DNA of 64,000 nucleotides from Prevotella sp. (lineage in GTDB: Bacteria > Bacteroidota > Bacteroidia > Bacteroidales > Bacteroidaceae): positions 23,172-87,171 of the forward strand of contig JAGCZA010000058.1 of assembly GCA_017960525.1 (NCBI GenBank), written 5' to 3'. Under the pieces are notes generated by a model. It did no database searches. It was given only the letters and a program-made list of their open reading frames with translations, and was not told the origin of the DNA. Positions 45,111-53,998 of this stretch are shown here, in pieces; within the stretch, counting starts at the first letter, position 1; the number at the start of each line of letters is the position of its first letter. The translations under genes and the position numbers were made by a program.

Positions 45111-47606
45111 ATGAAAAAACTTTTCTTCTTTTTCCTGATGATGCTCCTGCCGATGGTGGCGAGTGCGTATGATGCTTTTGTTGATGGCATCTACTACAAT
45201 CTAAACCAAACCGATAAGACGGCTAGCGTGACGTTTTCCAGACAATACCAGCCTGACTATTCAGGAGATGTGGCCATCCCGAAAAACATTACATACGAGG
45301 GGAACAACTATAAGGTGACAGGTATCACAGCCAATGCCTTTTATGGTTGTGGCAGTATGACTTCTGTCACGATTCCGTCCAGCGTGACAAGCATAGGAAT
45401 AGCCGCTTTCCAGTCGTGTACCAGTTTGTCTGCTGTCACTTTGCCAGACAACTTGACTACCATCGAAAACAATGTTTTCCAGGGATGCAGTAGCCTCGTC
45501 TCTGTTGTCATTCCCAATACCGTAAAGAGCATTGGGGAATCCAGTTTCCGTTTATGTAGCGGCCTCACCTCAATAAGCATACCCGACTACGTAACAACTA
45601 TTGGAAGAAATGCTTTTGCCGATTGTACCAATTTGTCTGAACTCTCTATCGGTAAGAGTGTGGAAAGCGTGGATGGCACCTCATTTAGTTTCTGTACGGG
45701 ACTGACCTCCGTGTCTTTTCATTGCAAGGCAATTGGCCAGTGGTTTGGCCAAAACTATATCAAAGAAGTAACCATTGGCGATGAAGTTGAGCGTATTGGC
45801 GATGGTGCATTTAGCGAATTTCTGGGATTGACATCGTTTAAGATGCCGAACAGCGTAACAACTATTGGCAATTATGCTTTCAGGAACTGCACAAACCTTG
45901 AAACGATAGTTCTCTCTGAAAACCTTAATTCCATTGGCGAAGGAGGTTTTTATGGCTGTTCAACCCTGAAAAAGATTGATTTACCCAATAGTCTGACAAG
46001 TATCGGCAATTACGTCTTTTATGCCTGTCACGGCCTTAACTCTTTTGTTATACCTAATAGTATTACTGGTATTGGAGAAGGAGCATTTTATGGTTGCCAC
46101 TTGTCCACGGTTACAATTGGGAGTAATGTGAAGACTATCAACAACTCTTTTAATTATCCGATAATAAAGACGATATGGCTTGGCAACACGCCTCCAACAG
46201 GTTTTCAAAAAGCCATTGGAACGGTGAATTATGTTTCTAATGACTCTTACCAGTTCCAATACTATCCAGGAGAAAAATACATCTATCCTTTCCTTAGCTC
46301 CATATTTGAGGTTGATGGCATACGATATGTGCCAGTCAGCCCTTCGGAGCGCATTTGCGATGCTATTGACTGTGTTTATGACAGTACTTCCGTTAATACG
46401 ACCGTAGGCTCCCAAGTTTCTTACAGAGGTGTTACTATGACCGTCAGGAATGTAATGCCCTATCTTTGTTATAATAACGGGTATATAAAGAGTCTGGCTT
46501 GGAAATATGGTGGTGATTTGCCAAAGTATGCTTTTGCTGAATGTTCTAATATCCAACAATTCTACACAGACAAATCGAAGGGAATTGGCTGTTTGGTTAT
46601 CGATGGGAAAGTGAGCAACATTGGCGACTATGCTTTTAGCGGCTGCAAAGAGTTTGATACCGTAATTATTTCCGACCGCGAATCTCCTTTGACACTTGGC
46701 TCCAATGGCAGTTCTCCATTGTTCTCATCCTTTGCCTTGGATTCTGTATATATAGGTGGCAACCTCTCTTATCCTACAAGCAAAGACTTCGGTTACTCAC
46801 CCTTCTACAGCAACACGACGTTGAGGTCGGTGGTGATAACTGACAAGGAGACTGAGATTTCACCAAATGAGTTCTACGGCTGCACGAATCTGCAGAATGT
46901 GCGGATAGGCGATAATGTGAAGGCGATAGGCGATTATGCTTTCTCAGGCTGTAGCAGCCTGAAGCACTTTGCATTTGGTACCAGCGTGGAGACCATCGGA
47001 CGGGAGGCATTTTCCGATTGTGTGTCTGTTGGCCGCATCATCAGCAAGTCGAAGACGCCGCCAGTCTGTGGCACGCAGGCGTTGGACGACATCAACAAGT
47101 GGGACTGCCAGTTGTCTGTGCCTGCAGGCTGTCTGTCGGCCTATCAGGCTGCCGACCAATGGAAAGAATTCTTCTTTGTGGACGAGAAGGCCAATGAGGA
47201 AGGAGTTATTGACAACCCGGACACGCCTGGTATGCAGAAATGTGCTACTCCGACTGTTGCATACAAAGACGGTCAACTGACACTCGCCAGCACTACTGAG
47301 GGAGCCGAGTGCGTCTGGGCCATCACAAGTGCTGACGTGCGTAGTGGGCGCAGCAACACCATCGACCTGGCCAACCAGTATGTGCTGACTGTCTATGCCA
47401 CGAAGGACGGATGGCAGGACAGCGACCGTGTGACGGCCACGCTAGTCTGGGGCGATGCCGAAGTGGAGGGCGACAACGTCATCCGCATTGGTGCTGCTGG
47501 TGGTGGTTATGATGTGAACGGCGACGGCCAAGTGGATGTGGCCGACATCGCCGCTATCCTCTCCAAGATGGCAGGATACTCAAGGCAAGTGACAAGTGAT
47601 AAGTGA
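45111..47606 (+). CDS. BspA-like leucine-rich-repeat surface protein with dockerin-like end
   Basis: 831 aa, same architecture as its 43433 neighbour: signal peptide (MKKLFFFFLMMLLPMVASA), two blocks of LRR_5 repeats (about 60-330 and 470-640) separated by a non-repeat segment, the VLTVYATKDGWQDSDRVTA module and the dockerin-like YDVNGDGQVDVADIAAILS. The pair probably arose by duplication. The C-terminal 90 residues are almost identical between the two. Likely surface adhesin or polymer-binding protein. Confidence 0.85.
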   Translation: MKKLFFFFLMMLLPMVASAYDAFVDGIYYNLNQTDKTASVTFSRQYQPDYSGDVAIPKNITYEGNNYKVTGITANAFYGCGSMTSVTIPSSVTSIGIAAFQSCTSLSAVTLPDNLTTIENNVFQGCSSLVSVVIPNTVKSIGESSFRLCSGLTSISIPDYVTTIGRNAFADCTNLSELSIGKSVESVDGTSFSFCTGLTSVSFHCKAIGQWFGQNYIKEVTIGDEVERIGDGAFSEFLGLTSFKMPNSVTTIGNYAFRNCTNLETIVLSENLNSIGEGGFYGCSTLKKIDLPNSLTSIGNYVFYACHGLNSFVIPNSITGIGEGAFYGCHLSTVTIGSNVKTINNSFNYPIIKTIWLGNTPPTGFQKAIGTVNYVSNDSYQFQYYPGEKYIYPFLSSIFEVDGIRYVPVSPSERICDAIDCVYDSTSVNTTVGSQVSYRGVTMTVRNVMPYLCYNNGYIKSLAWKYGGDLPKYAFAECSNIQQFYTDKSKGIGCLVIDGKVSNIGDYAFSGCKEFDTVIISDRESPLTLGSNGSSPLFSSFALDSVYIGGNLSYPTSKDFGYSPFYSNTTLRSVVITDKETEISPNEFYGCTNLQNVRIGDNVKAIGDYAFSGCSSLKHFAFGTSVETIGREAFSDCVSVGRIISKSKTPPVCGTQALDDINKWDCQLSVPAGCLSAYQAADQWKEFFFVDEKANEEGVIDNPDTPGMQKCATPTVAYKDGQLTLASTTEGAECVWAITSADVRSGRSNTIDLANQYVLTVYATKDGWQDSDRVTATLVWGDAEVEGDNVIRIGAAGGGYDVNGDGQVDVADIAAILSKMAGYSRQVTSDK

Positions 47607-47619
47607 CAAGTGATAAGTG

Positions 47620-48990
47620 ATGAAAGAAAGAGCAATGAACTTGAAGTTGGTGGTGCGCCCCATCGTGGGATGTCTCACCCATTCCCATTTCTGGGAAGGC
47701 CCCTGCCGGGCTGGCTATGCGAAGGATATGACGCCTGAGGCCGAGGCAGCGGCTGCCGACAAGGCTTTCGGCGAGGCGGTGGAAATGCTGAAGGGTGCAA
47801 CGACCGAGATAGATATGCTGCCTGCCGTCGATGCCCGATACGACGAGAAGTTCGTGGTCAGCCGCGACGTTTACGCCCGCATCGAGGAACGGTTGGACGA
47901 GGTGGACTTCTTCATCTGTATGAACTGGCGCATCCCCAAGTTGGAACGCTACCGCAAGCCCGTCGTCATCCTGCAGAACGGCAACGAGGGCATCGACTTT
48001 GCCGCCTATTGCCGCTCCATCGGGCTGGAGGCATACGTCTGCATGGATTTGAAAGACCTGAACGAGATAGCCCACATCCTCTGGGTGCGCAAGGTGGTGG
48101 CCAATACCCGCGCCTTGGTGCTCACCCACGGCTCGATGCCCACTTTCGGCCTGCAAAGCGTCATCCGCGACCCTGAACTCATCCGCTCGCGCTATGGGAT
48201 GGAAATCGTGAAACTGCCCTTCCGCGACATCTTCAAGTTTATGGACGAGGTGACCGACGACGAGGCCCGCCCCATCGCCGAAAAGATAATTGGAGGTTCG
48301 CTGGAGACGAAGGTGAACAAGGACTGGTTCGTGAACGACATCAAGTACTATCTGGCCGCCAAGCGGATGATGGCGGCCTACGACTGCAACGCCTTCTCTA
48401 CGGCCTGCCACGAGTTGTGCACGTCGGAGATTCCGCAGCAACGCAAGTTCACGCCCTGCGTCTGCCATTCATTGCTGAAGGACGAGGGCTACCCCAGCGG
48501 TTGCGAGGAGGACTTGAACGCCCTGCTGGCTATGACCATCATGCAGGCCGCCGCCATGCGTCCGGCCTTTATGGGCAACCCCAATATGGAGACCGACGAA
48601 CTGCTACGCATCCACCACGCCGTTCCTGCCCTTTGCATGAACGGCTACGGCACGAAGCCCCTGAAGTATAAACTCTGGGCCTTTACCGGCCAGGGCTTTG
48701 GCGGAAAACTCCAGGTGGACTTTACTGAGAACGAGGAACAATACATCACCCTGGGCCGCTTCAACCCTTTGGCTGACACTATCAGCGTGAAGCGTGGCGA
48801 GGTCATCAAGTCGGAGTTCGATGCCGTCTATTGCTCTCCTTATTATTATATCAAGATGAACGATGCACGAGGTTTCATGCACCAGTTGGCTGGCTTCGGC
48901 CACCATCAGGTACTCATTTTCGGCGACTATACGAAGATGCTGCACCAGATTGGCGAGGTGATGGGCTTTAAGGTGATGGAGCACAAGTAA
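47620..48990 (+). CDS. L-fucose/L-arabinose isomerase-like protein
   Basis: 456 aa from the ATG at 47620; an ATG at 47635 is also possible, and GTG 47617 is in frame. Patterns such as VLTHGSMPTFGLQSV, PCVCHSLLKDEGYPSGCEEDLNALLAM and LPAVDARYDEKFVVSRD fit the fucose isomerase-like fold (N-terminal and C-terminal domains). No sugar kinase or aldolase is adjacent, so the substrate is unknown. Confidence 0.65.
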   Translation: MKERAMNLKLVVRPIVGCLTHSHFWEGPCRAGYAKDMTPEAEAAAADKAFGEAVEMLKGATTEIDMLPAVDARYDEKFVVSRDVYARIEERLDEVDFFICMNWRIPKLERYRKPVVILQNGNEGIDFAAYCRSIGLEAYVCMDLKDLNEIAHILWVRKVVANTRALVLTHGSMPTFGLQSVIRDPELIRSRYGMEIVKLPFRDIFKFMDEVTDDEARPIAEKIIGGSLETKVNKDWFVNDIKYYLAAKRMMAAYDCNAFSTACHELCTSEIPQQRKFTPCVCHSLLKDEGYPSGCEEDLNALLAMTIMQAAAMRPAFMGNPNMETDELLRIHHAVPALCMNGYGTKPLKYKLWAFTGQGFGGKLQVDFTENEEQYITLGRFNPLADTISVKRGEVIKSEFDAVYCSPYYYIKMNDARGFMHQLAGFGHHQVLIFGDYTKMLHQIGEVMGFKVMEHK

Positions 48991-48998
48991 AGGGATAA

Positions 48999-50066
48999 GT
49001 GATAAGTGTTTACCTGAACAATGCTGCTACCAGTTGGCCCAAGCCGCCGTCGGTCGTTGAGGCCGTGACGGAGGCTTTGGCGCGTGAGCCGGTCAGTCCG
49101 TTGCGCAGCAATCTTTCTGCCCGCGATGATGTGCTGACGTCGTTGCGGCGCAGTCTGGGGCGCCTGTTCAACATTGGCGACTGGGAGCGCATCTTCTTCT
49201 GTAGTGGTGCGACCGATGCCGTGAACAGGGTGCTGAAGGGGGTTGTCTGGCGCGACTGTTCCTTTTCGCCTGACAGTCATAATAGCGTGCTGCGCCCGTT
49301 GTTCAACGATGTCTTCACAAAGAGTGACGGCGCCTATAGCCTGACGGTCTGCAACCATTGTTCCAACGTGACGGGCGCGGTTGTCGATGTGGACGAAGCC
49401 TGCCAGGAGGCACATAGGCAGGGTCGTCTGCTCCTGCTCGATGCCGCCCAAAGTGCGGGCTGCATTCCCATCGACGTCGATGGCTGGGGCGTGGACATCC
49501 TTGTCTTTACCGGGCATAAGGCTCTTTTCGGCCCTATGGGAACTGGCGGCTATTATGTGCGTCGTGGCATCAGTCTGCGCCCTTTGCTGTTTGGCGGCAC
49601 AGGGCGCGACAGTTCTCTTATCAAATACGGCGACGACAACGAATGGGAGTACGAGGTGGGTACGCAGAATATGCCCGGCCTCGCAGGCCTGAAGGCGGGT
49701 GTGGACTATGTGCTGGAGCGCGGCGTTGAGAACATCTGCCAGAAGGAACGACAACTGACATTGTGGCTGATTGACGAGTTGCGGCGCATCCCCCATGTGC
49801 GGCTCTATGTCGCCTCTGCGCCCGATGTCCAAGGGCCGGTCGCCAGTTTCAACATCGACGGCCTCCTTCCTGCCGATGTGGGCTATATCCTGCAAAACAG
49901 TTACGGCATTACCGTCCGTACCGGCCTCCATTGTGCGCCGCTTGCTCATCAGTCTCTCGGCACGGAGAAGTATGGAACGGTACGTGTGTCGCTCTCCGAC
50001 TTCACTTCTGAGTCCGACATTCAGGCTTTGGTCAAGGCCGTCAAAGACATCGCCAGTAGCGTATAA
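48999..50066 (+). CDS. Class V aminotransferase / cysteine desulfurase-like enzyme
   Basis: 355 aa. Apparent start codon is GTG, 8 bases after the isomerase. The fold markers are YLNNAATSWPKP, LLLDAAQSAGCIPIDV, the PLP Lys in FTGHKALFGPMGTGGYYVR, and the Cys-containing GLHCAPLAHQSLGT followed by GTVRVSLSDFTSESD. SufS/NifS-type enzymes move sulfur from cysteine to acceptors. No Suf or Isc genes are near, so it may serve another acceptor, perhaps the 50077 protein. Confidence 0.85.
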   Translation: MISVYLNNAATSWPKPPSVVEAVTEALAREPVSPLRSNLSARDDVLTSLRRSLGRLFNIGDWERIFFCSGATDAVNRVLKGVVWRDCSFSPDSHNSVLRPLFNDVFTKSDGAYSLTVCNHCSNVTGAVVDVDEACQEAHRQGRLLLLDAAQSAGCIPIDVDGWGVDILVFTGHKALFGPMGTGGYYVRRGISLRPLLFGGTGRDSSLIKYGDDNEWEYEVGTQNMPGLAGLKAGVDYVLERGVENICQKERQLTLWLIDELRRIPHVRLYVASAPDVQGPVASFNIDGLLPADVGYILQNSYGITVRTGLHCAPLAHQSLGTEKYGTVRVSLSDFTSESDIQALVKAVKDIASSV

Positions 50067-50076
50067 CCATCAGATT

Positions 50077-50355
50077 ATGACTATCATAAACATCGCTCCT
50101 TCGCCTGAACCTTGTACCGATGCAGGCTGGACTGCCTTTCAGTATCATCTTGACCAGCCCGTCACCCGCGAGTTCATCCTCTCGCTCCGTCCGCTTGGCT
50201 CCCTTGTCTTCCTCGACAGTCTGGCCCAGCCCTTCTTCAAGATTGAGTCCCACCACTATATGATAAAGGGCCTCCTCAACGACACCAGCATCCGCGTTGC
50301 CGTCCATCGCGACCACTTAGACGAGCAGGAAACCATCAAGCAACTGATTGAGTGA
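50077..50355 (+). CDS. Small conserved-looking protein, unknown function
   Basis: 92 aa from the ATG at 50077, 10 bases after the desulfurase-like gene. It has SPEPCTDAGWTAFQYHL near the N-terminus, then LVFLDSLAQPFFKIES. One Cys (residue 13) could accept sulfur, but this is only suggested by its neighbour. Not recognised. Confidence 0.55.
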   Translation: MTIINIAPSPEPCTDAGWTAFQYHLDQPVTREFILSLRPLGSLVFLDSLAQPFFKIESHHYMIKGLLNDTSIRVAVHRDHLDEQETIKQLIE

Positions 50356-50378
50356 GGGGAAACAATACAGACATAACT

Positions 50379-50441
50379 GAAACAAATTACCGTAATTTCC
50401 ATTATCCAGCCGATTTAATGGGAATTACGGCAATTCGTTTC
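50379..50441. repeat. Long hairpin of the GAAACGAATTACCG family
   Basis: Arms of about 26 bases (50379-50404 and 50416-50441) with an 11-base loop, between convergent genes. The reverse complement of the right arm is almost the same as the left arm of the hairpin at 27589. Confidence 0.75.
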
Positions 50442-50469
50442 ATATAGATAAGTTTGCCAATTCAAAAAA

Positions 50470-50640
50470 GATAAGAAATAGGGACTCGAAGCTATCGCAG
50501 CGTCGGATCCCCTGCAAACTTGAACTCACGTTCGAGTTTGATTGCGCTCGGCAGAATATAAGCAAGTTTACTTCTGCTCTCGCTTCTTGCAAACTTCAAA
50601 CAACCAAAAATGATTGTTTGGTTTAAGTCTGATGGTAGCT
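50470..50640. repeat. Structured intergenic element downstream of glnN
   Basis: This part of the 304-base gap holds no gene. It contains the hairpin AAACTTGAAC/GTTCGAGTTT (50516-50539) and CAAACAA/TTGTTTG (50597-50620) joined by a GC-richer stretch. From memory, similar sequence is common between Prevotella genes, so it may be a dispersed element or a transcribed RNA. Not proven. Confidence 0.4.
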
Positions 50641-50659
50641 AACCATAAGACTGTATTTA

Positions 50660-52873
50660 CTATCTTATGAATAACAGCTCACGATATTTCGGCAGTGGCC
50701 AAAGGGCATCATCGACGATGAGTTCCAGCTTGTCGATTTCATAGCGGATGGTGTCGAGATGCGGTTCTACCGTGTCGTGGTAGGCAATAGCCTTCTCGTG
50801 TTCACCCTCAATTTTGTTGGCCTTCTTGCGTGCCTCTACGAGTTCCTCAACGCCTTTCTCGATGGCAGAGGTGCGCTCGGCAATCTCCTGAATGATCTTC
50901 TTGTTGCGGGCAGAGAGTTTGTCGGCGGTGTCGATGGGGAATACCACTGACATGTGATTGACATTGCTCAGCAAGTCGCTCTGATAACGTGTAGCGACGG
51001 GGATGATGTGGTTCATCGAGAGGTCACCCAGTACGCGGGCCTCTATCTGAATCTTCTTCGTATAGGTCTCCCACTTCACCTCGTTGCGTGCCTCAAGTTC
51101 CTTCTTCGTCATTACACCCAGGCTCTCGAACATATCAATACTCTCCTTGTCGAGGTAGCGCTCGAAGATTTTCGGACAGCTCTTCTCCACGTCGAGTCCA
51201 CGCTTCTCGGCCTCAACGACCCATTCGTCTGAATAGCCGTTGCCGTCGAAACGGATGGGCTTACAAGTCTTGATGTCCTCGCGTAGAACGTCGATGATGG
51301 CGTGGAACTTGGCGCTATGTTCTGTGCCTGCGAGTTTCTTCTCGTACTCAGGAATCTTGGCATCCACACGCTTCTTGAAGTTGACAAGGGCCTCGGCTAC
51401 AGCACTGTTCAGGGCAATCATAGCCGATGCACAGTTAGCCTCAGAGCCTACGGCACGGAACTCAAAGCGGTTGCCTGTGAAGGCGAAGGGAGAGGTGCGG
51501 TTACGATCAGTATTGTCGATGAGCAGTTCTGGAATCTCAGGAATATCCATCTTCAATCCCTGCTTGCCAGTCATAGCGAGGAAGTCCTTATCAGCTTTCT
51601 CGATATGATCGAGCAGTTCGCTGACCTGTTTGCCAAGGAACGACGACACAATGGCGGGAGGTGCCTCGTTTGCACCCAGACGATGGGCATTGGTGGCACT
51701 CATGATGCTGGCCTTAAGCAAACCATTGTGCTTATAGACACCCATCAGCGTCTCTACGATGAACGTAGCGAAGCGGAGGTTCTGTTCAGCAGTCTTGCCA
51801 GGGGCATGCAGCAGGATGCCATTGTCTGTACTTAAAGACCAGTTGTTGTGCTTACCGCTACCGTTGATACCTGCGAAGGGCTTTTCGTGGAGCAGCACGC
51901 GGAAACCGTGCTTGCGGGCCACCTTCTTCATCAGCGACATCAGCATCATGTTGTGGTCAACAGCCAGGTTCGTCTCCTCGAAGATAGGGGCCAGTTCAAA
52001 CTGATTGGGAGCCACCTCGTTGTGGCGTGTCTTGCAGGGTACGCCCAACTCCAGCGCCTGAATCTCCAAGTCACGCATAAAGGCAGCCACACGCTCGGGG
52101 ATGGCACCAAAGTAGTGGTCATCCATCTGCTGGTTCTTGGCAGAGTCGTGCCCCATCAGCGTGCGCCCCGTCAGCAACAGGTCAGGACGGGCGGCATAGA
52201 GTCCCTCGTCCACGAGGAAATATTCCTGTTCCCATCCGAGGTTAGAGGTCACTTTCTTCACTGTGGGGTCGAAATAATGGCACACCTCCGTAGCAGCCAC
52301 GTTGACGGCATGCAGGGCACGCAGCAGCGGAGCCTTATAGTCGAGCGCTTCACCACTATAACTGATGAATACGGTTGGAATACACAGCGTGTCGTCAATG
52401 ATGAACACAGGCGATGTGGGATCCCATGCCGAGTAGCCGCGAGCCTCGAAGGTGGAGCGAATGCCGCCAGAGGGGAACGAAGAGGCATCTGGTTCCTGCT
52501 GAACGAGCAGTTTGCCTGTGAACTCCTCAACCATACCACCCTTGCCGTCGTGCTCAATAAACGAGTCGTGCTTCTCTGCGGTTCCTTCCGTCAGAGGCTG
52601 GAACCAGTGTGTATAGTGCGTCACGCCGCTCTCGATGGCCCACTGCTTCATACCGGCAGCCACAGCGTCGGCAATGTCACGATCCAGACGGGCGCCATTG
52701 TCCATCACGTCAATCATCTTCTCATAGACCGGCTTCGGCAGATACTTGTACATCTTCTCACGATTGAATACTTTCTTGCCAAAATACTCGCAAGGTCTCT
52801 CAGTAGGTGTTTTTACGTCGAGTGGCTTCTTTTTGAATGCCTCACCGACAACCTGAAATCTTAATGCTTCCAT
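50660..52873 (-). CDS. glnN: Glutamine synthetase type III
   Basis: 737 aa, the length of the GSIII class found in Bacteroidota, against about 450-470 for GSI. Recognisable segments are SYSGEALDYKAPLLRALHAVN, GWEQEYFLVDEGLYAARPDLLL, NEVAPNQFELAPIFEETNLAVDHN (split by GS active-site residues), INGSGKHNNWSLS and FRAVGSEANCASAM. It makes glutamine from glutamate and ammonia. Its promoter shares an upstream motif with glnB (52965 and 55804). Confidence 0.95.
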   Translation of the reverse strand: MEALRFQVVGEAFKKKPLDVKTPTERPCEYFGKKVFNREKMYKYLPKPVYEKMIDVMDNGARLDRDIADAVAAGMKQWAIESGVTHYTHWFQPLTEGTAEKHDSFIEHDGKGGMVEEFTGKLLVQQEPDASSFPSGGIRSTFEARGYSAWDPTSPVFIIDDTLCIPTVFISYSGEALDYKAPLLRALHAVNVAATEVCHYFDPTVKKVTSNLGWEQEYFLVDEGLYAARPDLLLTGRTLMGHDSAKNQQMDDHYFGAIPERVAAFMRDLEIQALELGVPCKTRHNEVAPNQFELAPIFEETNLAVDHNMMLMSLMKKVARKHGFRVLLHEKPFAGINGSGKHNNWSLSTDNGILLHAPGKTAEQNLRFATFIVETLMGVYKHNGLLKASIMSATNAHRLGANEAPPAIVSSFLGKQVSELLDHIEKADKDFLAMTGKQGLKMDIPEIPELLIDNTDRNRTSPFAFTGNRFEFRAVGSEANCASAMIALNSAVAEALVNFKKRVDAKIPEYEKKLAGTEHSAKFHAIIDVLREDIKTCKPIRFDGNGYSDEWVVEAEKRGLDVEKSCPKIFERYLDKESIDMFESLGVMTKKELEARNEVKWETYTKKIQIEARVLGDLSMNHIIPVATRYQSDLLSNVNHMSVVFPIDTADKLSARNKKIIQEIAERTSAIEKGVEELVEARKKANKIEGEHEKAIAYHDTVEPHLDTIRYEIDKLELIVDDALWPLPKYRELLFIR

Positions 52874-52919
52874 AATTTTACTATTTAATTAATAATGTCA
52901 ATTTGCTTATTTGATGGTG

Positions 52920-52927
52920 CAAAGGTA
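52920..52927 (-). promoter_or_regulatory. TAnnTTTG promoter box (TACCTTTG) of glnN
   Basis: TACCTTTGCACC on the minus strand, 46 bases before the glnN ATG. The motif at 52965 lies 37 bases further upstream. Confidence 0.75.
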
Positions 52928-52964
52928 CTACAATTTGTCACAGAAACCTCAAAGTAACTTACTA

Positions 52965-52980
52965 TTTGTTTGTTAAAAAC
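52965..52980 (-). promoter_or_regulatory. Candidate nitrogen-regulator site upstream of glnN
   Basis: Plus-strand TTTGTTTGTTAAAAAC, identical to 55804-55819. It lies exactly 37 bases from the promoter box in both cases. With the following CAAACAA it forms a dyad (TTGTTTG/CAAACAA). Position fits an activator site. Confidence 0.6.
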
Positions 52981-53095
52981 CAAACAAGTTTACTATTTGT
53001 AAAGTTAAATATACACTTTGCTTTCTATTTGCTATCACTTTGCATTTAAAATCTGTCATTTCGTTACAATCTGTTATCGGGTACAAAACAAAAAA

Positions 53096-53128
53096 ATCCT
53101 CTCCCTGCCATCGCGACAAGGGGAGGAT
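53096..53128 (-). terminator. Intrinsic terminator of the glnB-amt-porin operon
   Basis: On the minus strand ATCCTCCCCT pairs with AGGGAGAGGAT around a 12-base loop and is followed by a run of seven T. Confidence 0.75.
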
Positions 53129-53142
53129 GCGTACCTGGAAGA

Positions 53143-53847
53143 TCAAGGTTGCAGCGTAAACCCAAAGACCAGGTATGCTTTCTGTGAGCACGGGTTGCCG
53201 ACCACCTGTCCGAAGACGGGTATCGAGAATGTGTCAGTCACTTTGATTTCCTTCGTGGCTTTTAGTGCCAGATTTGTCACCGCAAAGCCGCTTGTGCCGT
53301 ACTGGACAGACTCAAAGGGAACGGCACCGGCCGTAGCAGTCCAATCGACTGTGGCAAGTTTGAATGGGACAGCTACTTCCACGTAACTGCTGTAGGCCCG
53401 CTTGCCGTCCACCTTATAGTCGTTGCCTGTGAAGTTCGTAAACCACTGTAAAGACGCAAGACCGAAGTCATAGCCGATGTTAGCCTCGAAGACATGGTTC
53501 GTGCCGTGGGCATCGTACTTGAAGTAACGTCCCTCTGGGTCGAGGCCACCCCTGTCGAACCAATAGTCGGTCACACCGATGTTCAGCCCGCCAACGGTGT
53601 ACGCCAGCGTCAGGTCGAACTCCTTCGTGTCGGCGGTGTTCACCAGTCCGTAGCTGCCCCAAGCAGTCAGCGACAGACCTTTATACCCCACACCAAGCGT
53701 CGGCTGAACAGCAGCACTTCCCAAGTCCTGGCCACGCCAGATATAACTACTAACGATATCTCCACTTATCGTCGTTTCCACTTCATCCTGTGCAATAGCG
53801 GTTACACTTGCAACCAGCATCATTGCTAAAATAAATCTTTTTTTCAT
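53143..53847 (-). CDS. TorF/Gcw_chp-like outer-membrane porin
   Basis: 234 aa with a signal peptide (MKKRFILAMMLVASVTAIAQ). The barrel starts ISGDIVSSYIWRGQDLGSAAVQP, typical of the Gcw_chp/TorF family, and ends LVFGFTLQP. Other strands are SLTAWGSYGLVNTAD and LNIGVTDYWFDRGG. Linked to amt and glnB it may let ammonium or other small nitrogen solutes through the outer membrane; this is inferred from context. Confidence 0.75.
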   Translation of the reverse strand: MKKRFILAMMLVASVTAIAQDEVETTISGDIVSSYIWRGQDLGSAAVQPTLGVGYKGLSLTAWGSYGLVNTADTKEFDLTLAYTVGGLNIGVTDYWFDRGGLDPEGRYFKYDAHGTNHVFEANIGYDFGLASLQWFTNFTGNDYKVDGKRAYSSYVEVAVPFKLATVDWTATAGAVPFESVQYGTSGFAVTNLALKATKEIKVTDTFSIPVFGQVVGNPCSQKAYLVFGFTLQP

Positions 53848-53918
53848 ACCTTTTCTTTTTTTAAACCACGAATTACACTAATTTCACGAATGACAATGCG
53901 GCTGAATTATTTTTTATA

Positions 53919-53993
53919 CAACGGATTTTACTGATTTCACGGATTAAAACTTTGCATTGCCTTCCGTTTAATCCGTTTAATTCGTTGTTGTTA
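53919..53993. repeat. Intergenic repeat copy 1, between the porin gene and amt
   Basis: About 70 bases containing TTTCACGGATTAAAACTTTG and CCTTCCGTTTAATCC. A near-identical copy is at 55274-55340 on the other side of amt. Confidence 0.7.
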
Positions 53994-53998
53994 ATAAA

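Noticed and set aside
43433-47606. DNA-level tandem repeats in the LRR genes
   Set aside because: They are codon-diverged LRR_5 protein repeats, already explained by the coding genes.
47588-47622. Short repeats of AAGTGATAAGTGACAAGTGAT between the LRR gene and the isomerase
   Set aside because: Low-complexity stretch; common between genes of this phylum and without clear function.
51848-52864. 338-aa open frame antisense to glnN
   Set aside because: glnN is certain; the antisense product shows no domain and lies entirely inside it.
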